Shown here: positions 1 through 13,070 of the stretch, piece by piece
How the letters are laid out: each line of letters opens with the position of its first letter
Position numbering within the stretch: the first letter of the stretch is position 1
NCBI GenBank assembly: GCA_036346225.1
Contig: JARFIW010000995.1
Location: 2,815,716 to 2,879,715 of the forward strand
Reading direction: 5' to 3'
Length of the DNA: 64,000 bases
From: Platerodrilus igneus
Taxonomy: Eukaryota > Arthropoda > Insecta > Coleoptera > Lycidae
The notes under the pieces: model-generated
The model's database searches: none
Told to the model about the DNA's origin: nothing
What the model saw: only the letters and a program-made list of their open reading frames with translations
Made by a program: the position numbers and the translations under genes

Positions 1-30
1 TCTTAAATCAAACAAAAGAGTGAAAGTCAG

Positions 31-137
31 GCCGGCTCGAAATTTCGGGCCGGGCCGGGCCGGGCCGGTCACTTTTCTGCTTCGGGCCGGGCCGAGCTTA
101 TTAAAAGCCCGACCCGGCCCGGCCCGAGTCCATCCCT
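31..137. repeat. GC-rich GGGCC-unit repeat, probable transposon end
   Basis: A sharply GC-rich block in otherwise AT-rich DNA. It is made of GGGCC units on one side (about 48-67 and 94-104) and the complementary GGCCC units on the other (about 113-126), so the block is roughly self-complementary around about 100. Such GGGCC-unit blocks occur at ends of insect DNA transposons; that link is inference. Only this end is visible because the window starts here. Confidence 0.45.
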
Positions 138-3100
138 AATTCTGACCAATCAAAAATTGTAAATATAAAAATATATATAAAACAAAATAATCGTTTAATC
201 GAAAATTATTCAATTTCTTACACAGCTTTAACGCGCTTGTAATCAGCAAAACACCCTCTTAAATCTACATGAAACTAGAGTAGCGTAACACGAAGCAAAA
301 AACAATCATTATTATTAATATTTTGAGTTTCTTGTATTATCGAGCGTTTTGTCGGAAACCTCCGACAATACAAGAAACTCAAGATAATAATTTACAGACA
401 TGGAGGTTTACAAATTTTTATTATATCAGTTAAAACGGAGTTATTAGTTTCTTATCCCTAAATCGATTGCTGATGGAACTTTATAACTTTTACATGTTCA
501 CAAAAGAAAAATATTGATGGACATTAGGTAGAATTCTCAAAACTAAAAAAGAATTAGGGATTAAACATTATGATAATTCTGATAATTTTTAATATTCTAA
601 AAATTTATGTCTAAAACCAAACTACCTCTTGGTTATGTTGTAATGAATTGTTGAATTAAAGTTTGTATGAATTTGATTATACTAATCATTGTTAAAAGGA
701 TGGAAGAGCACTAAGACATTGCTGTCTTAACTAAAATCGCAGCTTATTAGGTATATCGCCTTTTGCTTTCAACATTAACAAACTCGTCAAAACCTAGCTA
801 ATTTGAAACTGAGCACATATGCAATAGAGCGTCGGGAAAATAATCGCCAACGAATCGTTAAGGGCTAGAACGCAAAAAATACATTACAAATACCCTATAG
901 AATATTCGTCCAAAATCCTATACTTATTGTTAAATTTAAATCGATAAACGTTTTAAATTAAATACTAACATATGAGGAAATGATTATAATTATGATACGA
1001 ATGAAATTCTGTGCATTTTGGAGATGCCACAATATTTCAAACTCATTTTTCACACAGTAGAAGAAGCCACCACAGCCATCAAGTGCTAACTAGGCACACC
1101 CTTTGTTTTGTCGGTTTAAAACTAATTTTCTTTTTTCTCTCTCCTGTTTAATGTAACACCAACGTTTTACACCACCTTTACAAGCGAGATATTTTCAAAA
1201 ATGTACTACCCTAATATTTCTGACGTTAGTTAATTGTCAGTACTATGTATCAAAACTAAATTTAATAACATAAAATTTAAAGGCAGAAAGGGAAAAAAGG
1301 AAAAATAAGTCATTGAACCTGAATGCGAAAGGTCGTAAGACGGCCTCCTTCACACCTTAAGGGAATAGAACACCTATAGGAGATCAAGCTCTTCATCCCT
1401 TGGTGCTGTAGTGCTAGGATGATATCACCTAAGAAATGGAGCAAGCTACATTCTCCCAATCAAGCATTATCCCAACCTTTGCGGGTTAATTTACAATTGA
1501 ACGATTAGTCAACAATCAGCAGTGTACCCTAAAACCACTCATCAAGCTTTTTCGTAGTTAAAGAAATTCTCGAAATACGACTCCGTCACTAGGGTAGCTG
1601 GATATCTTGTCACAAATTGACCTACCTTGACCTATATTATAGATGTTTTCAAATAAAGCTCCACCTAAACTTAAATTCTATTAAAAATAAATTCCTGATA
1701 GAGAAGGGAAGGGAAACAAACCTAAGGTAACATTTAATTGACCAGATACTATTAATAAAAATCTTAAAAAAAATGAAAATATTAACCCGTAATTAATTCT
1801 ACCATAGCATTGTTCAAGTTTTCAAGATCGATCTATTGAAATATTAATTCCCAATTTTTGAAAATGCTCGTTATACCAATGCAATTTCCTTTAGAAATAT
1901 AGTAAAATACAACTTTTTATTAACCGTTCCAGTGTTGATTACAAATATTTAATTTTATTCCATTATTAACAATACTTTGATTATTAAAGCGTACCCTTAA
2001 AATAAATATACCCTAATCCCGTCGCCAATTTCGTCCAATAAAACAATTGCTTTTACTTTAATTAATTTCTACTAAATAAGTGCAGACCATTTATAGTTTC
2101 AATCTAATTTATAAATCTAAACATATGAGCTCATTCTACTACTGTTTAATTTTAAGGTGTCCAACAACACTAATATCTATTTAACGAAAATTTCTTAGGG
2201 TATCCACAACAGAAACTCAACACAACATATCATCAAATCCAAATTCTTACAATGGCAAACTCTCCAAATTCCTAACTGTGTCTATCTAGGTCGTTACGAT
2301 CTTATATCTATGCCCCCACCTTCCGCGCGTGTGTGAGCCGTTCCTGCACTTGCAAGCTTATTTCAATTTTATATTGCCCGTCGCGCTTTTCCCTGCACGA
2401 ATTCATCATCACATCTTGGAGTTCTTTATTTTTAACTTAATTTTTAACTTGTCATACCAACGCCGACAACGCGCTGTGCGCAGTATTATGTTTATGTACA
2501 ACTACATTTTAACGTTTTCTAATTAACTTGTTCCTTTTCACGGTTTAGTGTTTGCTTTTTCCAAATTTTTATTTGCTTTGGTGGGCATTCTGTCATTGTA
2601 TAACATTCCTATTCCACAGGAATAAAGCGTAAGCTCATATGGTTTACTTAAGTCAGAGTTACGCGTAAATGTCTTTAGCAATATAAATAAATACATTGTA
2701 TTGTACGAAATCATTAAAATATCTGCAATTTGATATATGCAAATTTTACTAATGACGGTCTGGGTTTTAAGTAATTACTACTATGTACAAATCTATTTCT
2801 GATATGATCTGATATTTACTAAGCATTGCAACTATATAACATTATTTAACTAGAATTTGTAAAAACCTTCTATATTTAAAATAATTTAGGAACCTTCCAA
2901 TATATATTTAACAGAAATAAAACTAGGCTTTTGTGGTTTTTAAGTTGATTATAAATAGAACTAAAATTTGATTGAAATGGCATGCTTACTGAACGCTACT
3001 ATACATAAAATCAGAATATACAGGGTGCATCAATTACAATTTTGTCTGTTTAAAATTAACTTTTCTCTTTTTGCAACAGGTTTATGTTTAACGAAACCTC

Positions 3101-5595
3101 AAGGTGTTACACAAAGCCAGTAGCAATCGGTTTCAAATTGGTAATGTGAACATAATATTATGGAGATACGATACATCTCAGTATGAACAGCTTTATTCAA
3201 AACATACGGATACGTAAATTTATGATATGGCAACTGTACTTAATTATGAATATCTTTCTTATGCACTGCTTAGTGTATGCAATTCTCAAAAAGGATATGC
3301 ATTGGCATTATTTATAGATCTAGGGTCTCTTAATGCGTTTCATACTATTGACTAGAAAAGCTGTTTATAAAATACACGTTTTTTAATTCTTTGATATAGA
3401 ATTAATTTGGAAAGATTGAAAAGACGCAGCTCACTGGTTAATTTTTCGTTGCTTTAACATATTGTGTATGATTCATATGCCCTCGAGGTTTTTGGTTTTG
3501 CTGCTTCAGCGATAGCAAATCATAAAATTGTATGTTTTTCAAGTCGTTTGTATAATGCCAAATATGAAAGCGTATTGACCGGATTTCCTTTCCACAAGAG
3601 AAAGAACGGTCTAGAATTTTCTATTCCCAAATATAGTAGTTTACTGTAATCACTGTTTTCTTTTTCTTGATTATTTCTGAACCAGAACTTCCACTAACAT
3701 GCGATCAAAGAAACCAAAACAGACAGCGGCGAATATTGATCACTCCAGTGTCACATCGTATTTCTTAATAATGTTTCATCTTCTCAGCAAAACTCATATA
3801 ATATCCAATATGTAAAACCTTCTACTATAAAACGCTGTTACAAACTTTATTTTAAATACTATTTTCCTAATGCACGGCACAAAAGCACTTAATGACTTTT
3901 AACACCTTTATAGGACTAACGTTAAAGAAATTGAATAATAATTTTCCTACGCGTGGTGCAAAATGAAGCTAACTCTACAAAGTTGGAAAATAAATTTAAG
4001 ATTAAAATTTGTAAACTTATACTTGGATTTGTCACACTTGAGTAGGTATTGTATCTGAAGACTGCTGACAAATGTGATTTGTGTTCAAATCTCGCGTGAT
4101 TAACCCAGCAGAGACAGTAACTGATGGTATTTCGTTGGTCCTTTATCGGTATTCATAGATATCTCCTTTTTCTTTTGTTGCTGCCCGAATGTGCATCCAA
4201 TTTTAAACGCGATGGCATTAACATCACCCGATTAATATTCTCTAACCTAATCGATTAGTAATATAAAAGATTCAAAAATAACTGTGTGAAACTTGTGGCA
4301 TAATTCCTTTTTACAATTTTTAGCGTTTTTCAAAGAAACATGCCATGCCGTTAGGCTTCGTTAGAAAGTGTAGAGTTACTTAAAAACTTTTTGGTCTCCC
4401 TTAACTACAAAATAATTATAAAAATTAATAAATCTTTTGACCACTAAGTAGTCATAGCAGTACCAGAACTATTTAAAAACAATTAAAATAAAGAATGACA
4501 TCAGAACCCTGCTTAGTATATTCTTCTCAATATGTCAGTTGAAGTAAACTTTTCCAAGAAACAGCTAATCAATGTTGCTTTGAACACTTGTTAGTGTTAT
4601 CCACGTAACCTAAAACGACCGTTAAGCGGCGTTGCATTCTTATCGATTGTCAGACCAAAAGAGGACACAAGTCATGGAGTTACAACGATCAATATAGGAT
4701 TCTACCTTCACCTCTAACCAAACTGAGGCGAATAACGAACCGGCAGTACTTCATAACCACATGGGATACCAAGAGCTGAGGACGCTAGATAAGTCATAAG
4801 GGAGCACAGGTTTCGGTTCGACAAGCCAACTGATGATCGAACGGTGGCATAAATACATTCACGGAGACTAAAGACGATTTTATTCATGATCAACAAGGCA
4901 GGATATTGACCTTGAGAGTGTCATTTAACAACGAAATGTGGTTAGCTATTTCACTTGATTCAAACAATTCAAAGAGAATCACGTTGTCGCTTTTCTAACA
5001 TTTTGACATTTCCCAGTTTAACTGAGTAGTTGGTTTCAGAAATACGATTAGTAATTTAAAGTGTTCTAAGCTCACCGCATTTGAAATAATAATAAAACGA
5101 ACGTTGAACCTTATTTTGAAACAAATTTGCTCAAATATCTTATTTACGTGTTTAGTGGTTCTATGGAGCAATAGTTTAAGATGTGTCACACTGTCCTTTG
5201 TAGCGGTTGATTGATTGGTCGATTGTAAAGCTGTTGATTTCGGATGTGGTTTCCATTTTTAGACTGTCTGAAGATTCTCTGTGCAATAACTTAGATGAAG
5301 CATTGCAACCAATATTTGTTTAATTATTTCTAGTTAGTTCTCAAACATATTTCTATTTAGATGAATATTAATTAATATGAAAACCATCTATTGATAGATA
5401 CTGGTTTTTGTAATAAGCTACAGTTGAGGTATCACAAAACGAAACGATTCGTATTGGTTTTCGCTCCAATAGTTGACATACTCGAGCGTAGACTAATCGC
5501 GTATCTCCTCCTATAGGACCCGAGTGGAGTGGATGTTATAGTTCGACGGGGAATTGGGCTTTACATCCGGTAGGATAGGTTTACTAACCTAACGC
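138..5595. other. gene-free AT-rich stretch
   Basis: About 5.4 kb without a recognisable gene, transposon domain or RNA gene. Open frames are all under 75 codons and have no family-like motifs. The only structure I see is a compact hairpin at 323-382 and a short insect-repeat-type motif (TATACAGGGTG) near 3019. Confidence 0.6.
323..382. repeat. compound stem-loop (16-bp arms plus inner 6-bp stem)
   Basis: Positions 323-338 (TTGAGTTTCTTGTATT) are exactly complementary to 367-382. Directly inside, 351-356 (GTCGGA) pairs with 361-366 with a 4-nt loop, leaving one 12-nt bulge on the 5' side. It could be a small palindromic transposon remnant or a foldable RNA; nothing else supports a function. 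Confidence 0.6.
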
Positions 5596-5610
5596 GGAAT
5601 ACTTTATGAG
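5596..5610. repeat. target-site duplication, left (SINE A copy 1)
   Basis: GGAATACTTTATGAG, identical to 5904-5918 on the other side of the SINE. Confidence 0.93.
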
Positions 5611-5903
5611 GCGGCTCCGTGGCGTAGTTAGTATGTGTGTGACTACTACGCCCAAGGTCCTGGGTTCGAATCCCGACACGGTCCGCTTGAAAAATGTTAG
5701 GCGAGCATTTTCACAAAAATACACCCTCGTTCGGATGAGAGGTAAAATGGAGGTCCAGTGTGTGAGTGTTGTCCGCACGTTAAAGATCCCTACCTTGCTT
5801 GGAACAGCAAGGGTTTAGCAAAATTCCAGATTTTCCAGATAAAAAAACTCGCTTCCTGGCCAATGTAGTACCTTCGGGTAGAGCATTGGAAAATCACATG
5901 TAA
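5611..5903 (+). mobile_element. SINE A copy 1, tRNA-derived, with perfect 15-bp target duplication
   Basis: A non-autonomous retroposon of 293 bp. GGAATACTTTATGAG flanks it on both sides (5596-5610 and 5904-5918), which fixes both ends and shows LINE-type insertion. The head has a Pol III A box-like stretch (TGGCGTAGTTAG, about 5620) and a perfect B box (GGTTCGAATCC, 5663-5673). The body has a stretch shared by all copies (GATGAGAGGTAAAATGGAGG near 5736). It carries two potential RNA hairpins: 5793-5812 (CCTTGCT/AGCAAGG) and a 3'-terminal one at 5860-5889 with a UUCG loop. Other copies lie near 13071, 17545 and 42262, with a tail fragment near 10872. Confidence 0.93.
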
Positions 5904-5918
5904 GGAATACTTTATGAG
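5904..5918. repeat. target-site duplication, right (SINE A copy 1)
   Basis: Identical to 5596-5610; 15 of 15 bases match. Confidence 0.93.
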
Positions 5919-6468
5919 TAAAATGCTTTTTTCTGTAAAATTTCGGTTCTACGTCACGTCCTGGATTACGTGTAAAACAATCACGATTTACCCAAACGCG
6001 GGAACCAAAGGCACGGTGCGAGACAACCAGCAAGGTGTCCTTATCTACGAGTCCGAGAAAGAAAAAAGATGGAATTGGTTTCCGGAATTTGCCAGGAAGC
6101 TTTACAAAATATCTCATATATACAGAGAGACATGATAATCGATCTTGAACCTGAATTAGACGCTATTTCCTCCTAAGAAAGCTTTTTCGAGAATTTTATG
6201 AGTAAAGTTGCTCAAAATTATTCAACTTCTGTATAGTATTAAATCAAGTGCCCAGAAATTAATAATAAAATACGGACAGTGATATCAAATCACCCCTGTG
6301 AAGAAACAAAAGAGAAAGAACCCTAAATTCTGCACGTGTTATATATTGCACAGGTAAAACTGAAACATGTGTTATATAAGTTACAATGACACACCAGCTT
6401 TACAATAAACAAGCATTTGATCATCAACAAGTGTGCGATATGTTACAAAATTCCTATAAAAACAACAA

Positions 6469-6933
6469 ATGGTAGATACAAGCAAGCCGGAACGTTCTAG
6501 ATCGTTGAAAACAACAACACCTGGTGTATCGACCACGGTACCCATGTGTCCGTCCCTTTCAGCATTAGCTGATTCACTTATGCCGTTTAAAAAGTCGATG
6601 CGATTGTCACATTTATCACCACCATTTCCCAGATCTAAAGCTTCATCAGTTAACTCTGTATTATCAGACTCCCAAACATGCAAGAAAGCTAGAGATGACG
6701 GGAACATAATTTTAACAATCAAACTAGAACATATTTCAGCAATTAATCTGGACCTCACAGAATATGTCTTCAGAGATGGAAAGAAGATTAATCGAAATAT
6801 TGCTCAATATATACTACAAAGAATCGAAAACATTACACCTATCGCCGCACAGCTTTCCAAGACTGCGAAATTTATAAAGCCAAGCTCCAACAGGCCGAGA
6901 AGAACCTTCAGATATACATATCAAGAAAGGTAA
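6469..6933 (+). other. unrecognised open frame of 154 codons
   Basis: The longest open frame in this neighbourhood. The first 70 residues are rich in Ser, Thr and Pro; the end is basic (RPRRTFRYTYQER). I recognise no domain, and a second open frame of 125 codons runs antiparallel across the same bases, which lowers the coding case. A degraded gag- or ORF1-like piece of a retroelement is possible because the C-terminal part is charged and helix-compatible, but I see no reverse transcriptase nearby. The flanking 5930-6130 is also more GC-rich than average. I give no function. Confidence 0.15.
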
Positions 6934-9900
6934 CTCACACGGCAACACAACCCTAACCATTACAGCAATCTATTTACGCTCACGTCTCCGCTATAACAAC
7001 CCCCTCACAACATGCTCCACCTACACAACCCCCACCAAAAACAATTACCTAAAAAATTGTATTTACACACCTCTAGTTAAAAATTGCATGATACCAAAGA
7101 GAATATTTAATTTACATAACCTCTATTTAAAAAGCCCGTTGCGTAGAAAATAACATTTAACCAAAAACATATATTGAAGGATTTACACAGTATAGAAGAA
7201 AATATCTGTGCAATAATAATTTATTGAAAAAATAATAAGGTATACCTTTCTTTAATTACCTACAATTAAATTGTAACATGGACATAAAGAAAAAAATTAA
7301 ACAAAAAATACATCGCGGACTGTTTTTCAGTCCTGCGGTAATCACAAACTGTAAAATATTCATTTGGATAAGTCTATACTTACAGAACCCATGCGGAGTG
7401 GTTAAATTCTCACCTGTATTTAAAGCAAAAATTACACAAAAATATAGAACGGACTGTCTTCAGTTCTGTTGTGACCACGACGTTTAAATATTAATAAAAA
7501 GAAGGTAATTACTTATAGAGCTATAGCAGTGAAAAACCCAGCTACAGGCTAAAATACGCTTCACCCATAGGTGGTTGCAAAGTACGTACTTATGTCACCC
7601 CTAAATAGTAAAGTAACTCTAAAAGAAAAAAATTATACCAAAACAATTTTTGAGGCAAACAGTATTAATAATAATTTCTACACAAATACCCAAACAGTAA
7701 CAGTAATAACACACTCTTACGATTCGAGCGAAGCAAGTCAAATCTCAACACCTTTAATTGTGCGATGAGTAACTTATAAAATTCAGACCCAAATTTGTTG
7801 CTGGTGAAGTCATTGACCCCTGTAGAAAATTTAACAACTGGGGATAACGTTCTGTATCTTCTTTAGACACGATAAATTTTCCTAACTGTATTTAAAACGA
7901 ATGTCCTGAAAATGACATTTTACTTCAGATGGAGAATTTAGTACAGGTCAGAATTTATACCGCAAGGTTATCACTAAATTATTCCATAAAATTAAATTGA
8001 TAGGAGTAGCATTCTTATAATTCTACACACACACGGCACAGGCTTCTTAGAAGCAAGGAACCGACACAAAAATAAATACTTTGCACTCGTATTCAAACGC
8101 ATTGTATGTATCGCCATAAGCCATCGTTTAGACAATGATAACCTCAATCGCGGAAAGTTGGCACAATAGTGATTTATATTTCCATCATAGTTTCGCTCGT
8201 AAGCGTAAGATGTAGCTAATCAACCACCTGAAAGTATCGTATTTTTTCCTTCAAAACATTCACTGTTGATAAAAAAACAACCACCTGAAAGATATTTTCA
8301 AAACATAATCTGCTGATAAGAGAACAACAGAGTGAACTGCGGTTGATCAAATAGAAGATTCCTGCTTTGTAGAACCAATCGTAGCACTTCTAAGGAGTAT
8401 CCGCAACCAATCTTGCAGAATTATAGAGTAAGTATAGGATCAGTGGCATAAAATTGTAGAAATTTAACATATTAATTAATAATTCGTATAAAGATAACGA
8501 AGCAAAAATAATCTTGTTGAAACGCGTACATAATTAATTAATGGTAAAATTTCCTAAAACAAATGTTATTTTTAATCGAATACCACGTTTTAAACTTACT
8601 AGAATATTTCCGAAGCAAATGTTTTGATTAATAAATACCAGATTTAAGGCTATATCTAAAATGAAATATTTTCCGTACTTTTTAACGATAACATCTTAGA
8701 TTTTCACGTTATTAACATAGAATAGATTTAAAATTTTTAATTTTATAACTAAATATTTACTAAATTCTACAAGAGGGTAGACCAATAATCGTTTAATAAG
8801 GGAGTCGGACTTGCTAATAAACATGCAACATAAAAATGGTAAAAGTACCAGATATGAAATTTTAAATTAAGTATGAGCTAAATTATTTAGTTACAGGGTC
8901 GGAACGTAACATTGCTTAACACAAAATTTCTAAATCTCATTTGCTTGAAAATGCCCTTAACAACAATGTTTAGAAATATATAACGCAATATTAATTTCTG
9001 CTTTCGTCATTTTAATGTCCATTGAAAAGAAATATTAAATTTATACAAAGAAATTTACTAGAAAATTACATCCTTCAGATAACAAACTAACTCCGTCGCT
9101 TGACGAACCAGTTATCCCTTATATTTACAAGTTCACTTTGCATATTTATCAAGCGTAAACCAAAATTAAACAAAAGGAAACTGAAAACATTCCTTACCGT
9201 TTAACAATCTAAGTATTTCCCGGTTAACTCCACTGATGGACTGATTCGCCAGAATACTTGTTGAGCACGTTGTCCTCCATTCCAGTAATTTAATTTCCAA
9301 CATTTAGTTGCCTAGTTAAAGCTCACTTATCATCCTTTTAATACACCCACCGACGCGATTTAATACCACGCTTAACCAGCCTGCTTGACCTTTTTGACGG
9401 AAATCATCAAGCAAGGTTCAATTCAATTCAATATTGAGGGTCCTTGACCTACACACGGCCGTTATCCTAACATATAATTTTATTCTTAACTTAACCTACG
9501 AACTTATCACTGTATTTGAATCTCTCTCTTCTTTTTAAAATTCCATTCTGGACGTTGTGCGTCTAAAGCTTTCTTATGATCAAGTTCAATGTCTTCAATT
9601 CTTGTAAACGCATTAATTTTATGATTCTGTGGTTTCTTGAATCCCACATAAATTGATACAAATATTATTCTAAGACGATTGTTGTTATGAGAAATCTCTT
9701 GAATTGAATGCCTCGAGAGTAAAATCGGTGTTGTTATTGTGTTATATAAAAATGCACTAAGTACCTTTCGTTTTATTTACTTGTCCTAATTTAATATTAT
9801 ACAGAGATAGCGCCTTTACAAAATGTGCCCTATCCGAGCTTCTATGAAGTTTTCCGAGTGATCCTTTTAAGCTCATTGAACTTCTGAGTTATATAAATTT

Positions 9901-9962
9901 ATTTCTACGAAATGATGTGTACTTAAGGAATGCGTGAACGTTACATACGTATTAAAAAATAG
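6934..9962. other. gene-free AT-rich stretch
   Basis: About 3 kb with only short open frames that lack any recognisable motif. No RNA gene, transposon end or clear repeat was seen. Confidence 0.55.
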
Positions 9963-10750
9963 TATCGCTTTGTTAAGTATTAAGATATACGGTATGCGCC
10001 ATAATATGCAGTACGTCACGCAGGTGTTATGCACATGTCCATTCGTCGACGAGTCAGCACATCGGTAATACTTGTTCGTACTAGTTTAAAGAACTTTGCA
10101 CTATAAGATAGCAGTTAAAAATGGGTTTGACGATAGCGGAGAAGATTTTCATCGTATAGTATTATTGCCGCTCATACGGACTGATTTCCAAGGCGGGCAG
10201 AGTTTGAAGTTATTGGCAGAACAATATCCCGAAGCAACGCAGTTATATTGCTTTTGTTACGAAATTGGTAGTGTACTGCGTCAACAGAAGAGAAGGACTC
10301 GTAGTCCAGTAACTCTGCTCACAAATGTGAATCGTGGAAATGTCCTCAATCAGGTGTTAAAGTCAGCAAAACGTAGTCTTTGACAATCGTCTTTGAAAAT
10401 GAACATCTGCAATGGGTCGCTTTGGCGATTGTTTGAAAACTGAATAGTACAGATGGGGCAACAATTAACGGAGCAAAATATACAAGCCCCGGTTGCGTAT
10501 TGTGCGCGCTTTTTGGTCATACAAGAATTCAGATTTCTTGGGCAATGTTTAGCCCTTCGACCAAAGCCACGTACATTTAGACGGACGGTTTCACCAATCG
10601 CCAAACAATTCGCTTTCTTAGTTTTGAGAAGTTATACGCTATCGTCTAAAACCGCTACATAGTGAGCGTATGACGAAATAACGTGCAATGTTAACAAAAA
10701 AGCGATGGCGAACATTCGGTGCATTACATTATCGTTTTGTTAAGTAATTA
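9963..10750. repeat. GC-richer island flanked by an imperfect ~20-bp direct repeat
   Basis: TATCGCTTTGTTAAGTATTA at 9963-9982 recurs with a few changes at 10730-10750 (TATCGTTTTGTTAAGTAATTA). The enclosed ~750 bp is clearly more GC-rich than its surroundings. It contains an open frame at 10096-10383 (95 codons, not recognised) and internal inverted pairs: GACGATAGCG near 10129 with CGCTATCGTC near 10638, and TTGGCGATTG near 10423 with CAATCGCCAA near 10597. This would fit an old retroposed insertion with a decayed target duplication, but the source is unknown. Confidence 0.35.
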
Positions 10751-10871
10751 CACATTAAAAAAATGCAAAGACAAATTTCTTCTTATTATGTTCCAGCTGT
10801 ATATTGTGGATCTTGATTAATTAGTTTTGAAGTCAGATTTATTTGAAGCACGTTTATTTTCGCGTTTAAAC

Positions 10872-10902
10872 CCAATATAGTATCTTCGGGTGGAGCATTG
10901 GG
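10872..10902 (+). repeat. SINE A tail fragment (3' hairpin only)
   Basis: Matches only the 3' hairpin of SINE A (compare 5860-5889), including the UUCG loop (TATCTTCGGGTG). The rest of the SINE is not visible next to it. It is either a severely 5'-truncated copy or the remains of an old one. Confidence 0.6.
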
Positions 10903-11050
10903 AACGTGGCCGCAAGTGTAGCGGGTCTTACTTATATTATACTGTATACTTTGGGGTATACTATTTTTGTCAAACCCTTTATGTTTTATTTCATTGTTGG
11001 AATATTATGAACGAGGAAGGGGGAAAGGCTCACGAACATTTTTAAAAAAT

Positions 11051-11087
11051 CTAAAAAGGGTCGCGATTAAAACAGGTTGGGAACAAC
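11051..11087. repeat. possible hAT-type terminal motif
   Basis: Contains AAAAAGGGTCGCGATTAAAA followed by CAGGTTGGGAAC. GGGTCGCG together with GGTTGGGAAC is the kind of sequence found at ends of animal hAT elements. No partner end was located, so this is weak. Confidence 0.25.
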
Positions 11088-13037
11088 TATTTTAAACCAC
11101 CGAAGATATTTCCCACAATTGACTGAAAATAAAGAAAAAAGTTTCAATCAGTATTTAAATACATTAAAAGTCATTTTATGAATTAATCATCGTATCATTC
11201 TGTTAATCCAATTATCTTAGCCAAGATTTAATGCGTTTCTTGTGAGATTGACCTTTGACATATATATTTTCTTAAATTCAATTTGCTCAACCACTAAACG
11301 ACCGGTAATAACATTTCAGTTACTTTCTCTGAATATCTTTAATATTTGCGTATCGAAATGTCAGAGAGAAAGCTTTCGTACATCATTTCCTTTATCAAAT
11401 TGTTATCTTAACATGATCTATGGAATAAATGCCTCCTACATAGTTTTCCGCCATAAAATCTTATCCTTGCCGTACTAATTATACTAGCAATTAATAATCA
11501 TATTACTAAGCTGAAACACGTACCTAATTGACTCCTTTGAACACAATATATCGTTACCAACAGGCAACTAGGCTAATTCGTAATTGAATAGCTCACAATG
11601 GCCTTAATTAGTTGTTACAATAGAAGATGCAGACGTCATCGTCATTTTAAAAAGTCAAAAAGTATGAAACTTTTCCATCTGAAACGTACAATTATTTCCT
11701 CTGAGGGGATTTTGTAATGTGATTTTAAAAGGTATTAAGCTTTTCGTATCAACTGCTTGTAGAAGTAAAGTTCCAGTTTGTAATGAAAAGTTAATTGTTT
11801 CATTCTAAAAAACATGGGATTAAGACTTTTGCGTAAGTCAAATTTCTTGAGACAAAGAGCCAGGAAAACGCTATCTATAATAACGAATTAACCAGGTGGT
11901 GCTTTTTAATCAGTTGATTGACAAGGTGTTTCAGTACCCAAATGTTTTCAGGGGAAAATTTACTGCTTGGGTTACCCTTATAAAAGGAATTACTTTAGTC
12001 AAGGCAGCCTTATGCAAACAAAATACAATCAATCACCAAGCGTTTTAAGGGTTTATGAATGCTGTGTTCGGTTGCGTTTGCCTTAATAATTTAATTATAA
12101 AATCTTAGGCACGTGGATGTAATCCAGATTAATTTGCTGGTTGAAGGAGATGCAGAATTTCAAGGAATCTGGAACTGAATAACACACAAATTAGAATTGC
12201 TGTATTTAAAGGCCATTACTAATAATTTGGTTGTAGCTATTCACAAAAGCGAATTAAAATATAATATAATTAAGTAATCCATGTGTATATTTCCGGTAAC
12301 ATTACCGTATACTAGAGTTATATTTTGTCCCACTTTTATAGGGTCAGATATCTTACAAGTTCTGAAAGCCTTAAACTTGTTATCAAATATGCAACAAGTG
12401 AAAGGTCGATAAGAAATGTGCAGCGTGTGCCGTGTGTTACTTTCGTTGAATGTATTGTAGAGCAAAATGAAAAACAGCCTTAAAAGTTCTCCAAAGCTTC
12501 CTTAAGTAAACAGCAAACTCAGCAAGCTTTTGTTTATTAGATTCTATCCCAGTTCCAGGAAAGTATTTTGGAAACATAAAACACGTATCGAATTCAGAAT
12601 TTTCCAAATAATTAAATATGCTAGAATTTTTAATCGAAACAACTCTTCCAATAGATCTTTTAGACCTGAATCAATACATTTTTGTGCCTTTTTATCCCGA
12701 CCCCGGAGGGCTTTTGAAGACCTAAGGCATGCATTTAATTCAAAACCCTGGGATTTTATAATTTTTCTTTGTTTGAAGTTAAGTCAACTTTTACCAAGAT
12801 ATAAGCTCTAATGATCCAAATTGTTAGGTTGTGACATTTCTTTGAAATGCTTCTAGTCATAATTCATCTTAATAGTTTCTGTAATGGTAAGTCCTACCGA
12901 TACGGTTAGATTATTTCCTGTAAGGAGTGTAATTTTTAGATTGCATGCATTTTTGATCCAAGGAAAGAATCTTTCTGTATCTTATATTGTTGATGCTCAA
13001 AGGTTACCAACTTCATTGTGGCGGTTTTCAATATTTA
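11088..13037. other. gene-free stretch before piggyBac
   Basis: About 1.9 kb of AT-rich sequence with only short open frames and no recognisable element or RNA gene. Confidence 0.5.
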
Positions 13038-13056
13038 CCCGGGAGAAGGCGCATGG

Positions 13057-13070
13057 CGTGGAAAAGACCG
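13057..13070. repeat. target-site duplication, left (SINE A copy 2)
   Basis: CGTGGAAAAGACCG, identical to 13373-13386. Confidence 0.9.

Noticed and set aside
31..137. CpG-island promoter at the window start
   Set aside because: The GC content comes from short GGGCC units with a mirror arrangement, typical of a repeat; no transcription unit follows.
5815..6117. 100-codon minus-strand open frame
   Set aside because: Its C-terminal third is the antisense of SINE A copy 1, and the rest has no recognised motif.
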